A stretch of 36,059 nucleotides of DNA from Marinilabilia rubra (GCF_003121985.1 NZ_QEWP01000028.1:1-36059); one strand, 5' to 3'; counted from the first letter of the stretch, positions 8,356 to 17,057 are shown. The notes: a model not told the origin generated them from the sequence alone. Numbers and translations are program-made.

Positions 8356-8486
8356 ATGGTCAAACCCTAAAGGAATCTCTTTCAAAAAAAATATCGGAAT
8401 TTTTCAATTGATTTTGATAAAGACTTTAAAGAAAAATTGTTTTTTTGAAGAATTAATAAATGATGACATTTTGAGAAAATGGGAGT

Positions 8487-8514
8487 ATTGCCCGGTTATA
8501 TTTTAATAAATTTG
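8487..8514 (+). promoter_or_regulatory. candidate promoter of the first polysaccharide-export operon
   Basis: TAAATTTG at 8507-8514 matches the -7 box TAnnTTTG exactly. ATTG at 8487-8490 is a possible -33 element, with a spacing of 16 bases that is somewhat short. Transcription from here would give a long leader of about 200 nt before the ATG at 8728. Confidence 0.45.
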
Positions 8515-8727
8515 CAAAAACCTTTGGGATGCAGTCTACATACTAATTGTGGTGTAAGAGCGTTCTTAATACAGAGTTATTTAAGGCGAAGGGGCAAATA
8601 ATGCAGTGTAATTAGATATTAAGCCAGCCCTTTTATTTAGCTATTGATTAAAACTGCCCCATGGGAGTCAGGAAACGGTAGTGTATCCATATCACAAATT
8701 TTTCTTCAAAAATCATTTTCCAAAGAT

Positions 8728-11133
8728 ATGCGTAAAATTTTCATTTTAGTTTTTTCTCTTTTTCTGGTGTTCGCTTCTCAGGAGGGCATGGCCCAGGAAA
8801 ACATTAATCCCAGAAATGTTACCATCTCTGAATTGTCGGATGGCCAAGTCCGAAGAATTTACAATGAAATCATGAACCGTGGTCTTTCAGAACAGCAAGC
8901 CACTTCTTTGGCATTAGCACGGGGATTTACCATGCAACAGGTAAACGCTCTTAAGCTGAGATTTGAAGAACTCCAAAATGGAGGAAATGGAAGCAAAGAA
9001 AGTAATGGTAGTGTTACAGCTACAGCATTTGTGGGGGATCTTTCCGAAAAGGATGAAGTACAGCCCACAAAGACTGAACAGCGCCTATTTGGATTTAACT
9101 TTTTTAACTCTGAAAGCCTGACTTTTGAACCGGGAGTTAATTTGCCTGCATCCAATGATTACATTGTGGGGCCCGGAGATGAATTCTCAATCGATATCTG
9201 GGGCGCTTCTCAGCAGAGTTTCCAATTAATGGTTGACAACTCCGGTAATATCAATATTCCAAATGCCGGTCCGGTTTCTGTTGAGGGACTCAGTCTGGAA
9301 AATGCCCGCGATAAAATCTTTGACAAGCTCACCCTTATTTACAGAGACCTTACCGGAAATCAGCCTGGTACGTTTGCCAATATTTACCTCGCGCAAATTC
9401 AGCCCCTCAAGGTACATGTAATAGGTGAGGCCTTTGCTCCCGGGACTTATACTTTACCCGGATCAGCCAGTGCATTTAATGCACTTTATTTGGCTGGTGG
9501 TCCCAATATGAAAGGCTCCTTCAGGGATATCAGGGTGATACGTGACGGAAAGATCATGAAGCATCTTGATGTATATAAATATCTTATTGATGGCGACAGT
9601 GATGTCAATATTTCTTTGAGAGACGATGATGTCATTATGATTCCATCTTATCAAAAGCGTGTAAAAATAAGTGGCGAGTTCAAGCGCAATGGTATTTTTG
9701 AAGGGAAAGAAGGAGAAACCATTGCAGATTTATTAAGATATGCAGGCGGGTTTACCGAAAGAGCGTTTAAGGAAAGACTTGAATTGTTCAGAAACGACTC
9801 CCGCCAGACCCTCTTTAAGGAAGTTAAGGCTGATGAGTTTGAAACCCTGATGGTGCAAAATGGGGACAGCATCATTGCCGGTGAAATTCTGGACCGCATT
9901 GAAAACAGGGTCATTCTTGAAGGTGCAGTTATGCGCCCCGGAAATTATGAATTGACCGAAGGGTTGACGCTTGCCGGATTGATCAAAAATGCCAATGGCT
10001 TGATGGAAGATGCTTTTCTTGAGCGTGGACAAATACTGAGATTGGATGAGAATTTTCAATTGACAAATGTTTCTTTTGATGTTAAGAAAGTCATTAACGG
10101 TAAGTTTGATGTCGGACTTCAGCGTGAAGATGTTGTAACGGTATACTCTATTGACGAATTAAGACAAAACAGGACGCTGGATATAAAAGGGCAGGTGCGT
10201 AATCCCGGGACTTTTGAATTTCGTGATGGATCTACCTTATCCGATGTTATTGCGCTGGCAGGAGGTTTTACTGAAACTGCCTCCAATTCTTATATTGAGG
10301 TAGCTCGTCGGCTAAGCCATGAGGAGGCCGGAAAATACCAGAATAAAACAGGACATCTTTTTCAGTTTACCATATCACGAGACATGGAGCTGGATGAAAA
10401 AGACAGCCAGTTTGAGTTGCAACCCTATGACCAGATTTTTGTCAGAAAGGCTCCCGGGTACAGCCAAACAGGTGCTGTGAAAATTTCCGGTGAGATTTTA
10501 TATGCAGGTGATTATAACCTGGCTAATCGGCAAGAGAGGTTGTCTTCAATTATAGAAAGAGCAGGTGGGCTTACTCCTGAAGCTTATCCTGAAGGTGCTA
10601 TGCTGACCCGAAAAGTAGAAATCAATCCTAAAATGAGACGATTAAGACAGCAACTGGCAGAAAGAGACAGCACCCTTGAATTTGATGATATGGGATTTGA
10701 AGTACTTGCTATTGACCTAAAATCCGTTCTTGAAAATCCAGGGACCAAAGAGGATGTTTTCCTGAAAGAAGGCGATGAGATAAGAATTCCACGTGAACTT
10801 CAAACAGTTAATGTGGGGGGAGCTGTTTTGAATCCTGTTAGTTCTCCCTTTGTTAAGGGAAAATCGTTGAAATACTATGTAGATCAGAGTGGAGGCTTTT
10901 CAAATATGGCAAAAAAAGGAAAAGCTTATGTGATTTATCCCAATGGAAAAGCTGCAGCCACGAAGAAATTCATCTTCTTTAATAATTACCCGAAAGTTTT
11001 ACCCGGTAGTGAGATTATTATTCCCGAAAAGCCACAAAGAGAATCTTTGCCGGCTTCGGCATGGATAAGTATCGGAAGTAGCGTGGCTTCATTAGCATTG
11101 ACAGTGGTGACTATTTCGAATGCGCTTAAGTAA
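8728..11133 (+). CDS. SLBB-domain polysaccharide export protein (Wza-like), copy 1
   Basis: An outer-membrane/periplasmic export channel component of Wzx/Wzy-type systems. I choose the ATG at 8728 because it begins a signal peptide (MRKIFILVF...GMAQ); an upstream TTG in frame at 8644 would bury that peptide. The protein is 801 residues. Order: signal peptide; a helical N-terminal segment (DGQVRRIYNEIMNRGLSEQQ); the polysaccharide export domain (DYIVGPGDEFSIDIWG); then a series of SLBB domains recognisable by repeated G-x-V-x-x-P-G-x-Y/F and AGG elements. It ends in a single hydrophobic segment (about 770-795). No lipobox cysteine is seen, unlike E. coli Wza. It is paralogous to the protein at 14554. 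Its Wzz partner is displaced by the HEPN-MNT cassette. Confidence 0.92.
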   Translation: MRKIFILVFSLFLVFASQEGMAQENINPRNVTISELSDGQVRRIYNEIMNRGLSEQQATSLALARGFTMQQVNALKLRFEELQNGGNGSKESNGSVTATAFVGDLSEKDEVQPTKTEQRLFGFNFFNSESLTFEPGVNLPASNDYIVGPGDEFSIDIWGASQQSFQLMVDNSGNINIPNAGPVSVEGLSLENARDKIFDKLTLIYRDLTGNQPGTFANIYLAQIQPLKVHVIGEAFAPGTYTLPGSASAFNALYLAGGPNMKGSFRDIRVIRDGKIMKHLDVYKYLIDGDSDVNISLRDDDVIMIPSYQKRVKISGEFKRNGIFEGKEGETIADLLRYAGGFTERAFKERLELFRNDSRQTLFKEVKADEFETLMVQNGDSIIAGEILDRIENRVILEGAVMRPGNYELTEGLTLAGLIKNANGLMEDAFLERGQILRLDENFQLTNVSFDVKKVINGKFDVGLQREDVVTVYSIDELRQNRTLDIKGQVRNPGTFEFRDGSTLSDVIALAGGFTETASNSYIEVARRLSHEEAGKYQNKTGHLFQFTISRDMELDEKDSQFELQPYDQIFVRKAPGYSQTGAVKISGEILYAGDYNLANRQERLSSIIERAGGLTPEAYPEGAMLTRKVEINPKMRRLRQQLAERDSTLEFDDMGFEVLAIDLKSVLENPGTKEDVFLKEGDEIRIPRELQTVNVGGAVLNPVSSPFVKGKSLKYYVDQSGGFSNMAKKGKAYVIYPNGKAAATKKFIFFNNYPKVLPGSEIIIPEKPQRESLPASAWISIGSSVASLALTVVTISNALK

Positions 11134-11316
11134 GGTAAAGGCTGAGACTAAGGCTAAGGTAAAGGCTGAGAGAAGACAGGTTAAGGCTGAGGCTAAGGCT
11201 GAGAAAAAAAGGTTAAGGCTAAGACTGAGAAGAGAAAATAAAAATTCCAGTTTATTACATAGCTTCTTAACCTCAAACTCAACCTAATTCTAAGACTCAA
11301 CCTTAATTTCAACCTC
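11134..11316. repeat. complementary purine-rich and pyrimidine-rich degenerate repeats
   Basis: From 11134 to about 11238 the + strand is a degenerate tandem of AAGGCTGAG/AAGGTTAAG units. From about 11263 to 11316 it is the complementary kind (CTCAACCT/CTTAACCTC units). The two tracts could fold into a long imperfect hairpin. The block starts directly after the wza-like stop and ends 7 bases before the hepT-like ATG, so it looks like the left border of the cassette. Confidence 0.75.
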
Positions 11317-11323
11317 ATTCACT

Positions 11324-11719
11324 ATGGAAATCCGCTGGCAACACCGATACACCAACTACAAAAAAGCTTTAAATCAGCTATCCCGTTTCCTGGAGCATAA
11401 ATCGCTCAACGAGATGGAGGAGCAGGGATTAATTCAAGCTTTTGAATATACTTTTAAGCTGGCCTGGAAAACTTTGCAGGATTTTCTGGAATTGGAGAGT
11501 GGATATGTAGAGTTGAAAGGTCCCAGGCCCGTTTTGAAGCAAGCGTTTAAAGACGGCATAATAACCAATGGAGAGATTTGGATGGAAATGCTCAAGGATC
11601 GTAATCGATCTGTGCATACCTATGATGAAGATATTGCAAAGGAAATCATTAATGCCATCGTTCGAAACTATTTCCCTTTGTTAACACAACTGGATGATTA
11701 TTGGGGGTTACGAACATGA
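11324..11719 (+). CDS. HEPN-domain protein, HepT-like toxin (HI0074 family)
   Basis: A 131-residue all-helical protein of the nucleotidyltransferase-substrate-binding (HI0074/HEPN) family. R93, H98 and Y100 form the RX4HXY motif (RNRSVHTY), the RNase site of HepT toxins. In characterised HepT/MntA pairs the Tyr of this motif is AMPylated by the partner. The stop codon overlaps the start of the next gene (ATGA at 11716-11719), so the two are translationally coupled. The pair lies between the first SLBB gene and its Wzz gene; the second SLBB/Wzz pair has nothing there. I infer a toxin-antitoxin cassette; activity is not shown by sequence alone. Confidence 0.85.
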   Translation: MEIRWQHRYTNYKKALNQLSRFLEHKSLNEMEEQGLIQAFEYTFKLAWKTLQDFLELESGYVELKGPRPVLKQAFKDGIITNGEIWMEMLKDRNRSVHTYDEDIAKEIINAIVRNYFPLLTQLDDYWGLRT

Positions 11720-12024
11720 AAAATCAAGAAATATTTGGACTGTCAAAAACAACCATTGATAGGCTTCTGAATGTTTTTAATAAGTTTGATGTGGTTCAAC
11801 AAGTTATTTTATTTGGATCACGGGCCAAAGGAAATTTTAAGGAAGGAAGCGATATTGATCTTGCCCTGATAGGAGATGGATTAAACTTTGAAACGATTAG
11901 GAAACTGGAAATTAAAATTGATGATTTGATGTTGCCTTATGATGTGGATCTTATTATTTATGATAAAATTAAGGAGACAAAATTAAAGGAGCATATTAAA
12001 CGGATGGGGGTAGAGTTGATGTGA
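11716..12024 (+). CDS. MNT-domain nucleotidyltransferase, MntA-like antitoxin
   Basis: A 102-residue minimal nucleotidyltransferase. G34-S35 and D46-x-D48 give the GSX10DXD signature (FGSRAKG...GSDIDL), with a third acidic residue at D76 or D78 (YDVDL). In HepT/MntA systems this enzyme transfers AMP to the HEPN toxin and neutralises it. I choose the ATG at 11716, which overlaps the upstream stop, rather than a TTG at 11701. It is followed at once by a GC-rich repeat of the kind that flanks the DUF559 insertion in ileS. Confidence 0.87.
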   Translation: MKNQEIFGLSKTTIDRLLNVFNKFDVVQQVILFGSRAKGNFKEGSDIDLALIGDGLNFETIRKLEIKIDDLMLPYDVDLIIYDKIKETKLKEHIKRMGVELM

Positions 12025-12027
12025 AGT

Positions 12028-12062
12028 GGCCCCTAAATCCCCCAAAGGGGGACTTTGGGATG
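12028..12062 (+). repeat. GC-rich palindromic repeat, same family as the DUF559 element ends
   Basis: Reads GGCCCCTAAATCCCCCAAAG then GGGGACTTTGGGATG. It has the same plan as the ileS repeats (GGCC, spacer, C-run, AA/AAA, G-run) but no DUF559 gene. It lies 4 bases after the mntA-like stop. Confidence 0.7.
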
Positions 12063-12078
12063 TAGTTAAGTAACCAAA

Positions 12079-12164
12079 GAGCTCATTAGTTCAACAGCTC
12101 ATTAGCTCAAAGCTATACGAACTCAGAACCCGGAACTCAAAATTCAGAACCCGGAACTCAAAAC
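12079..12164 (+). repeat. short direct repeats before wzz copy 1
   Basis: AGCTCATTAG-TTCAA recurs as AGCTCATTAG-CTCAA (about 12079-12109). TCAGAACCCGGAACTCAAAA plus one base occurs twice in perfect tandem as a 21-bp unit (12123-12143, 12144-12164; only the last base differs). Together with the GC-rich repeat these fill the right border of the HEPN-MNT cassette. Confidence 0.8.
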
Positions 12165-12172
12165 ACAGAACA

Positions 12173-13321
12173 ATGAACGAAAGCACAAACGATAAAAGCA
12201 TTTCCCAAAAAACCGACGATCGGCCCATTATTAAAGACGACGAAATCGATCTTATAGCCCTTGTACGCACTATTTGGGATAACCGGAGGTGGATATTTTA
12301 TTCACTCGCAGTGAGTGTTTTAATAGGTTTGATTGTTGCCTTTACCAGCCCTGATAAATATGTTGCTTCAGCCACTATTTTGCCTCAGGCTGAAAGTAAA
12401 ACAAACCTGGGAGGACTGAGTGGCTTAGCCAGTATGGCAGGCATCAATTTAGGCTCCATGCTGGGGAATTCCACAGGCATTCAGCCTGAGTTATATCCCA
12501 AAGTTATAAATAGTTATCCTTTTTTAAAAGAGTTGGTTCATCAGCCTTTCGATTTTCAGGAAGAGGAAAGGCCAATTTCCATTTATGATAAGCAACTAAA
12601 AGATACCATCCCGGGTTTTGGTTCAACACTTATAAAATATACCATCAGGTTGCCGTGGACCATTAAAAATGCTGTTTTTTCAGACGATGATAAATCCTTA
12701 TCAACACTGAAAACAGGCAGTTCGGCAGTAGACGTAACAAAACTTACAGAGGAAGAAATGGCAGCCATGGGAGTTTTGTCCGGAGTGTTGGTGGTTGAAG
12801 CCGATCGTGAAACCGGCCTCGTTTCCATTAGTGCCGAACTTGGAGAGCCTTTGTTAACCGCGCAGGTAGCCCAGAAGACAGTTGAGTTACTTCAAAAGTA
12901 TATCATTGAATACAAAACCAAACAGGCGGCAGAGAATCTTGAGTTTATCAAAGAGAGATATGATGAAAAGAAGGCTGAGTTTGAAGCTGCAAGGGCTGCC
13001 TTTTTTGAATTTCGCGACCGCAATAGGAACGTGGTGGAAGAGCGGACCAATATTCACTATCAGGAGTTGAGAGATGCCTATGATGTGGCAGGGGAAGTTT
13101 ATCAGACCCTGGGCAAGCAGTTAGAGCAGGCCGAAATTGCCATGAAAAAGGATACCCCTGCTTTTTCTATTATTGAACCGGTAAAGGTGCCTATTGAAAA
13201 ATCGGCTCCCCGCCGAAGTGTGATAATGGTTGTTAGTGTGTTTTTAGGTGGTTTCCTTGGAATTGCTCTGATTTTCGCCCGTATGATATTCAGTAAATTT
13301 AAGTGTGCCTGGAGGGAATAG
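12173..13321 (+). CDS. Wzz-like chain-length determinant, copy 1 (no kinase domain)
   Basis: A 382-residue inner-membrane protein of the Wzz/GumC type that regulates polysaccharide chain length with a Wzy polymerase and Wza-like channel. N-terminal cytoplasmic segment with IIKDDEIDLIALVRTIWDNRR (the Bacteroidota signature), first membrane segment about 40-60 (FYSLAVSVLIGLIVAF), a periplasmic region with a predicted coiled coil (about 240-320), a Pro-rich approach (PVKVPIEKSAPRRS) and a second membrane segment about 343-368. There are no Walker motifs, so it is not a BY-kinase. It is the same length as the paralogue at 17058. The downstream 1.2 kb is non-coding. Confidence 0.9.
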   Translation: MNESTNDKSISQKTDDRPIIKDDEIDLIALVRTIWDNRRWIFYSLAVSVLIGLIVAFTSPDKYVASATILPQAESKTNLGGLSGLASMAGINLGSMLGNSTGIQPELYPKVINSYPFLKELVHQPFDFQEEERPISIYDKQLKDTIPGFGSTLIKYTIRLPWTIKNAVFSDDDKSLSTLKTGSSAVDVTKLTEEEMAAMGVLSGVLVVEADRETGLVSISAELGEPLLTAQVAQKTVELLQKYIIEYKTKQAAENLEFIKERYDEKKAEFEAARAAFFEFRDRNRNVVEERTNIHYQELRDAYDVAGEVYQTLGKQLEQAEIAMKKDTPAFSIIEPVKVPIEKSAPRRSVIMVVSVFLGGFLGIALIFARMIFSKFKCAWRE

Positions 13322-13432
13322 CTTTTTTCATACAATACCTGCACCGGGCATTTATGATAAGCAACAGGTATTTCTACCTTGTTGATTTCCCGAATGATCG
13401 TTATTTACATTGGCGGGACTTTGTAATATTTT

Positions 13433-14070
13433 GAGAGGTTTCAGGAAGCTGTCTCAAAGGTATAAAGCTTAAATGGCTTGTCATGTTGAGCGGAGGCGAA
13501 ACATCTGTATATAGAATAACACTGTTGTCCGGTAAAACAATAGTATTTTCTTTTTTGCGCTCAAGCCGCGCTGGCTTTTCCTTTTTTTGTTCATAAATGT
13601 GTTTGCTTTAAGCGGTAATCACGATTTCCGCTTCGCTCCAATTCTACAGCAAAAAAAAGAAAACAAAAAATGCCGTCGCTTAAAGAAAATCTCTAAAAAT
13701 CAGTCTGTTTTCCTAAAATCCGGAAACTCTCCCGATTTAAGTTTTGTAAGGTTTTTGGTGCCCAAAAACCAACAGAAACTAATCTCGGGATCAAACAGTC
13801 CGGATTTACCTCATTAATGTGTTTGTTTTCAAAGGCATTCAATGAACTCACAAGCTCGTTTCTTAACGGAAAACAGTCTGATTTTCTTGACGAGATTTTC
13901 TTAATGCGAAATGCAAGCTCCCACTTGAGTCAGACTTATTAAAAAAATTAACATTCTATCAACTAGCAGACCATAGAACTATTTTAACCGGACACCAATG
14001 ATAAAACAAACCGATTCTTCGACAAGCTCAGAATGACATCAAATTTGGACTCTTGAGACAACCTCTCTGC
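13433..14070. mobile_element. MITE-like non-coding element with imperfect inverted arms
   Basis: The left arm (GAGAGGTT...GCTGTCTCAAAG...TTGTCATGTTGAGC...TGTTGTCCGGTAAAACAATAGT, 13433-13551) is mirrored by the right arm (13975-14070). The right arm's reverse complement carries GAGAGGTTGTCTCAA, TGTCATTCTGAGC and GTGTCCGGTTAAAATAGT in the same order. Inside, AATCAGTCTGTTTTCC (about 13697) is mirrored near 13868 with one mismatch. There is no transposase gene. It is probably a non-autonomous element or two old insertion-sequence ends; the exact boundaries are approximate. Confidence 0.6.
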
Positions 14071-14170
14071 AACCCGGAAAAGACCTATTAAACATGGTCA
14101 TTGCGAGTGGCTACCCCATAAAAAATTGGAACATAATACGAAAATGACAAGTTTGTCCGCCCTGTTTTCC

Positions 14171-14262
14171 GGGCCCTGGAAGGGTCCAATTTGGATAACC
14201 CCGGGTGAAAAACCCGGGGCTAAGCGTCACCAAAATACCTGGTCCCTGAAAGGGGCCAACTG
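14171..14262. repeat. palindromic GC-rich repeat cluster (REP-like)
   Basis: CCCCGGGT (14199-14206), loop GAAAA, ACCCGGGG (14212-14219) is a perfect 8-bp hairpin. It is bracketed by direct copies of a CCCTG(G/A)AAGGG-type unit (14172-14193 and 14241-14262). No T-tract follows. It resembles dispersed intergenic repeats, not a terminator. Confidence 0.65.
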
Positions 14263-14469
14263 GCAACATGGTGATATTATGGTTTTTACCGGAATCTGTT
14301 ATAGCGAGCAAAGTGGAGCAATCTTTATAAAATAAATCAGTTTCTCCCGATACCAATGATTTTTATCAAAAAAAAAGTGGAAGTCTGAAACACAGATTGT
14401 TATTGTGCGTTGTAGTATGAATTAATTCTAAATGAGTTTTATTCTGTTCTTATTTCAGCATAAAAGTAG

Positions 14470-14477
14470 TACTTTTG
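14470..14477 (+). promoter_or_regulatory. Bacteroidota -7 box before the second export pair
   Basis: TACTTTTG fits TAnnTTTG and lies 76 bases before the ATG at 14554. No clear -33 TTTG was found, so the call is partial. Confidence 0.45.
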
Positions 14478-14553
14478 CGGCTGAATTTCCTGGGACTCAC
14501 AGTGCCGGAGGTGTATCTTTTTGGCAAATAAACATCTGTAAATTAAAGTCATT

Positions 14554-17031
14554 ATGCCCACTTCAGAATTGAGGAAAGTGCTTACTTCAAGACTTCTCTT
14601 TCTCTTTTTTATTTCATTTCTTACCATAACGATTTGCGGTCCTGTTGCTGCCCAGCAAAGCAGTTTGGTCAGCAGAGACTTATCAACAGTTAAGTCCGAA
14701 GACATCAGCGACGAACAATTGCAGGCTTACATTGCCAAAGGTAAGGCGCAGGGCCTGACCGAGGATGAAGTTGTGCAAATGGCCGTCCAGCGTGGGCTTC
14801 CTGCTTCCGAAGCTTCTGAGTTAAGACGGAGGGTTAAACAATTGATGCAGGATTCTACATCTGTCAAATCCACAGATATACGATCCAGAGAAGGCGTTGA
14901 GGCCAAAGATGATGGAGCAAGGACTGAAACTCAGGAAAAGTCCCTGGAATGGCTGACGCCTGAAGGCGACAATAAAGTTTTTGGTTCGCGGCTTTTTTCA
15001 AGAAATGATTTGAGTTTCGAACCTTCCCTCAGTATTCCCACACCGGTAAATTATGTTTTGGGAGCGGGGGATGAAATCATCATAGACGTATGGGGAGCTG
15101 CTTCTAATATCCATCAATTGGAGGTTAGTCCCGAAGGTACTGTGTTGCTCGATAATTTAGGACCGGTATATGTGAACGGGTTAACAATTGAGGAAGCCAG
15201 GGAGCGATTAATCGGGAAATTAAAGTCCCTTTACCGTGGATTGCGTCCGGGACAGGCCGATCAGACTACCTTTGCCAGAATTAGTCTGGGAAGGGTACGA
15301 ACCATTCAGGTATCCATTATTGGCGAGGTGTCCACTCCCGGGAATTATGCCTTGTCTTCTCTTTCTACAGTGCTCAATGGGCTTTACAAAGCAGGGGGGC
15401 CGAATGAGATTGGTTCTTATCGCGACATCGAGGTGATCCGGAACAATAAGGTTGTGGCCAATTTTGATTTGTACGATTTGCTCATTGGAGGAGATCAAAC
15501 CCAAAACATCCGGCTCCGGGATCAGGATATGGTTAAAATTAATCCATACAGCCAAAGAGTTGAAGTGGAGGGACAGGTTAAAAGACCTGGTATTTATGAA
15601 TTGCAGGAGAAGGAAGTGCTCAGCGATTTGTTGGAATTTGCCGGGCAGTTCACCGATTCCGCTTTTACGGGTAACTTAAAAGTGTATCGCAACACACCTT
15701 CCGAAAAAAAGATTATCACGGTTTCCAATCAGGCATTTCAATCCTTTTCATTGAAGAATGGCGACCGGTTGAATATAGGAACCATTCTGGATCGTTTTAC
15801 CAACAGAGTGACTATTTCGGGGGCTGTATGGCGCCCCGGTGAATATGAGCTGGAAGAGGGAATGACCGTCAAAGATCTCCTAAAAAAGGCGGAAGGGGTT
15901 CGTCCCGATGCATTCCTTTCACGTGCAGTCATTAACCGGTTGGATGAAAACTATGACTTCTCAATTGTTCCTTTCAGTGTAAGAGAAGTGCTTGACAATA
16001 ATTCTGCCCATGACATCTTATTGGAGCGGGAAGATCACATTGAGGTCAAAACCCTTCAGGAAATGCGTGAGAATTACTCAGTAAGTATTCGTGGCGAAGT
16101 TCAGGAAGGCGGAGATTTCCCCTTTCAGGAAGGTATGAGACTTGGGGATTTGATTTTTAAAGCTCAGGGATTTAAAGAAGGGGCTTCTGAATCGAGAATT
16201 GAAATTTACCGCAGAGTAAACGGAGAGGTATCATCCGGGAAACGATCCAGCCAGATGGCAGAAAGTTTCATTTTTGAGGTTCCCCGTAATTTGGCGCTAT
16301 CCGATGAAGACAAAAACTTTGAACTGGCACCTTTCGACCAGGTGTTTGTCAGGAGACGACCCGATTATCAGGTTCAGAAAAATGTTAAGATTGAGGGGGA
16401 AGTGTTGTATCCGGGAGCTTATACGCTGAAAAACCGCCGGGAGCGAATATCTGACCTGGTGGCGCGCTCGGGGGGATTGACCGATGAAGCTTATCTTGCA
16501 GGAGCTACCCTGATGCGGGAGCAGGAAGAACTGGAACGGGTGGAAACTGAAATTGAAACAGGTCTTGGAGAAGTACTAATAGATCCTTCAGAAAAAGAAT
16601 CCTTTATTGGCATTAATCTGGAAGAGATTTTAGCAAATCCGGGATCAGAAGATGACCTTTTTCTGAAACCCGGTGATGTGATCCGTATCCCTTCTGAATT
16701 GCAAACGGTGAAAGTGACCGGGGCTGTGTTGAGAGATACAGAGATCCGTCATATAAAAGGGAAAAGTTTAAAATACTACATTAACCGTTCGGGAGGTTTT
16801 GCCGAGAATGCACTTAAAAAGAGCGCATATGTGGTTTATGCCAATGGAGATGTGGCCGCCAAAAAGAAGGTGCTCTTTTTTAATAATTATCCGTCTGTTG
16901 AACCAGGTGCCGAAATCATTATTCCTGCCAAAGAGAAACGGGAGCGGTTGAGTGCAGGTGAGAGAATCTCCATTCTTTCTTCCATTGTTTCAATGGCTGC
17001 CATTGTGACGACTGCGATTACCCGGTTTTAA
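14554..17031 (+). CDS. SLBB-domain polysaccharide export protein (Wza-like), copy 2
   Basis: 825 residues, paralogous to the protein at 8728 over its whole length. It has an N-terminal signal/anchor (FLFFISFLTITICGPVAAQ, about 15-34), a helical segment (DEQLQAYIAKGKAQGLTEDE), the polysaccharide export domain (YVLGAGDEIIIDVWG), repeated SLBB units, the shared KGKSLKYYI(N/D)xSGGF block, FFNNYPSVEPGAEIIIPAKE, and a C-terminal hydrophobic segment. The C in TICGP is not followed by a normal lipoprotein context, so lipidation is doubtful. It is followed after 26 bases by its Wzz partner, the usual arrangement, which copy 1 has lost to the HEPN-MNT cassette. Confidence 0.92.
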   Translation: MPTSELRKVLTSRLLFLFFISFLTITICGPVAAQQSSLVSRDLSTVKSEDISDEQLQAYIAKGKAQGLTEDEVVQMAVQRGLPASEASELRRRVKQLMQDSTSVKSTDIRSREGVEAKDDGARTETQEKSLEWLTPEGDNKVFGSRLFSRNDLSFEPSLSIPTPVNYVLGAGDEIIIDVWGAASNIHQLEVSPEGTVLLDNLGPVYVNGLTIEEARERLIGKLKSLYRGLRPGQADQTTFARISLGRVRTIQVSIIGEVSTPGNYALSSLSTVLNGLYKAGGPNEIGSYRDIEVIRNNKVVANFDLYDLLIGGDQTQNIRLRDQDMVKINPYSQRVEVEGQVKRPGIYELQEKEVLSDLLEFAGQFTDSAFTGNLKVYRNTPSEKKIITVSNQAFQSFSLKNGDRLNIGTILDRFTNRVTISGAVWRPGEYELEEGMTVKDLLKKAEGVRPDAFLSRAVINRLDENYDFSIVPFSVREVLDNNSAHDILLEREDHIEVKTLQEMRENYSVSIRGEVQEGGDFPFQEGMRLGDLIFKAQGFKEGASESRIEIYRRVNGEVSSGKRSSQMAESFIFEVPRNLALSDEDKNFELAPFDQVFVRRRPDYQVQKNVKIEGEVLYPGAYTLKNRRERISDLVARSGGLTDEAYLAGATLMREQEELERVETEIETGLGEVLIDPSEKESFIGINLEEILANPGSEDDLFLKPGDVIRIPSELQTVKVTGAVLRDTEIRHIKGKSLKYYINRSGGFAENALKKSAYVVYANGDVAAKKKVLFFNNYPSVEPGAEIIIPAKEKRERLSAGERISILSSIVSMAAIVTTAITRF

Positions 17032-17057
17032 TTGATTGCTTCTAATTGTATTTGAGA

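Larger units (their letters stand above)
13322..14553. other. 1.2 kb non-coding, repeat-rich spacer between the two export pairs
   Basis: No credible gene. Contents: a MITE-like inverted-repeat element (13433-14070), a palindromic repeat cluster (14171-14262) and the promoter region of the second export pair. Open stretches at 13587-13817 and 14126-14335 are made of these repeats and are not convincing genes. Confidence 0.7.

Noticed and set aside
8644-8727. Upstream TTG start for the first SLBB protein
   Set aside because: It would place 28 residues before an obvious signal peptide that begins at the ATG at 8728.
13587-13817. 76-codon + strand frame in the repeat-rich spacer
   Set aside because: It is composed of interspersed repeat sequence with inverted copies nearby and shows no protein character.
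14126-14335. 69-codon + strand frame
   Set aside because: It spans the palindromic CCCCGGGT repeat cluster; the reading frame is a by-product of the repeat.
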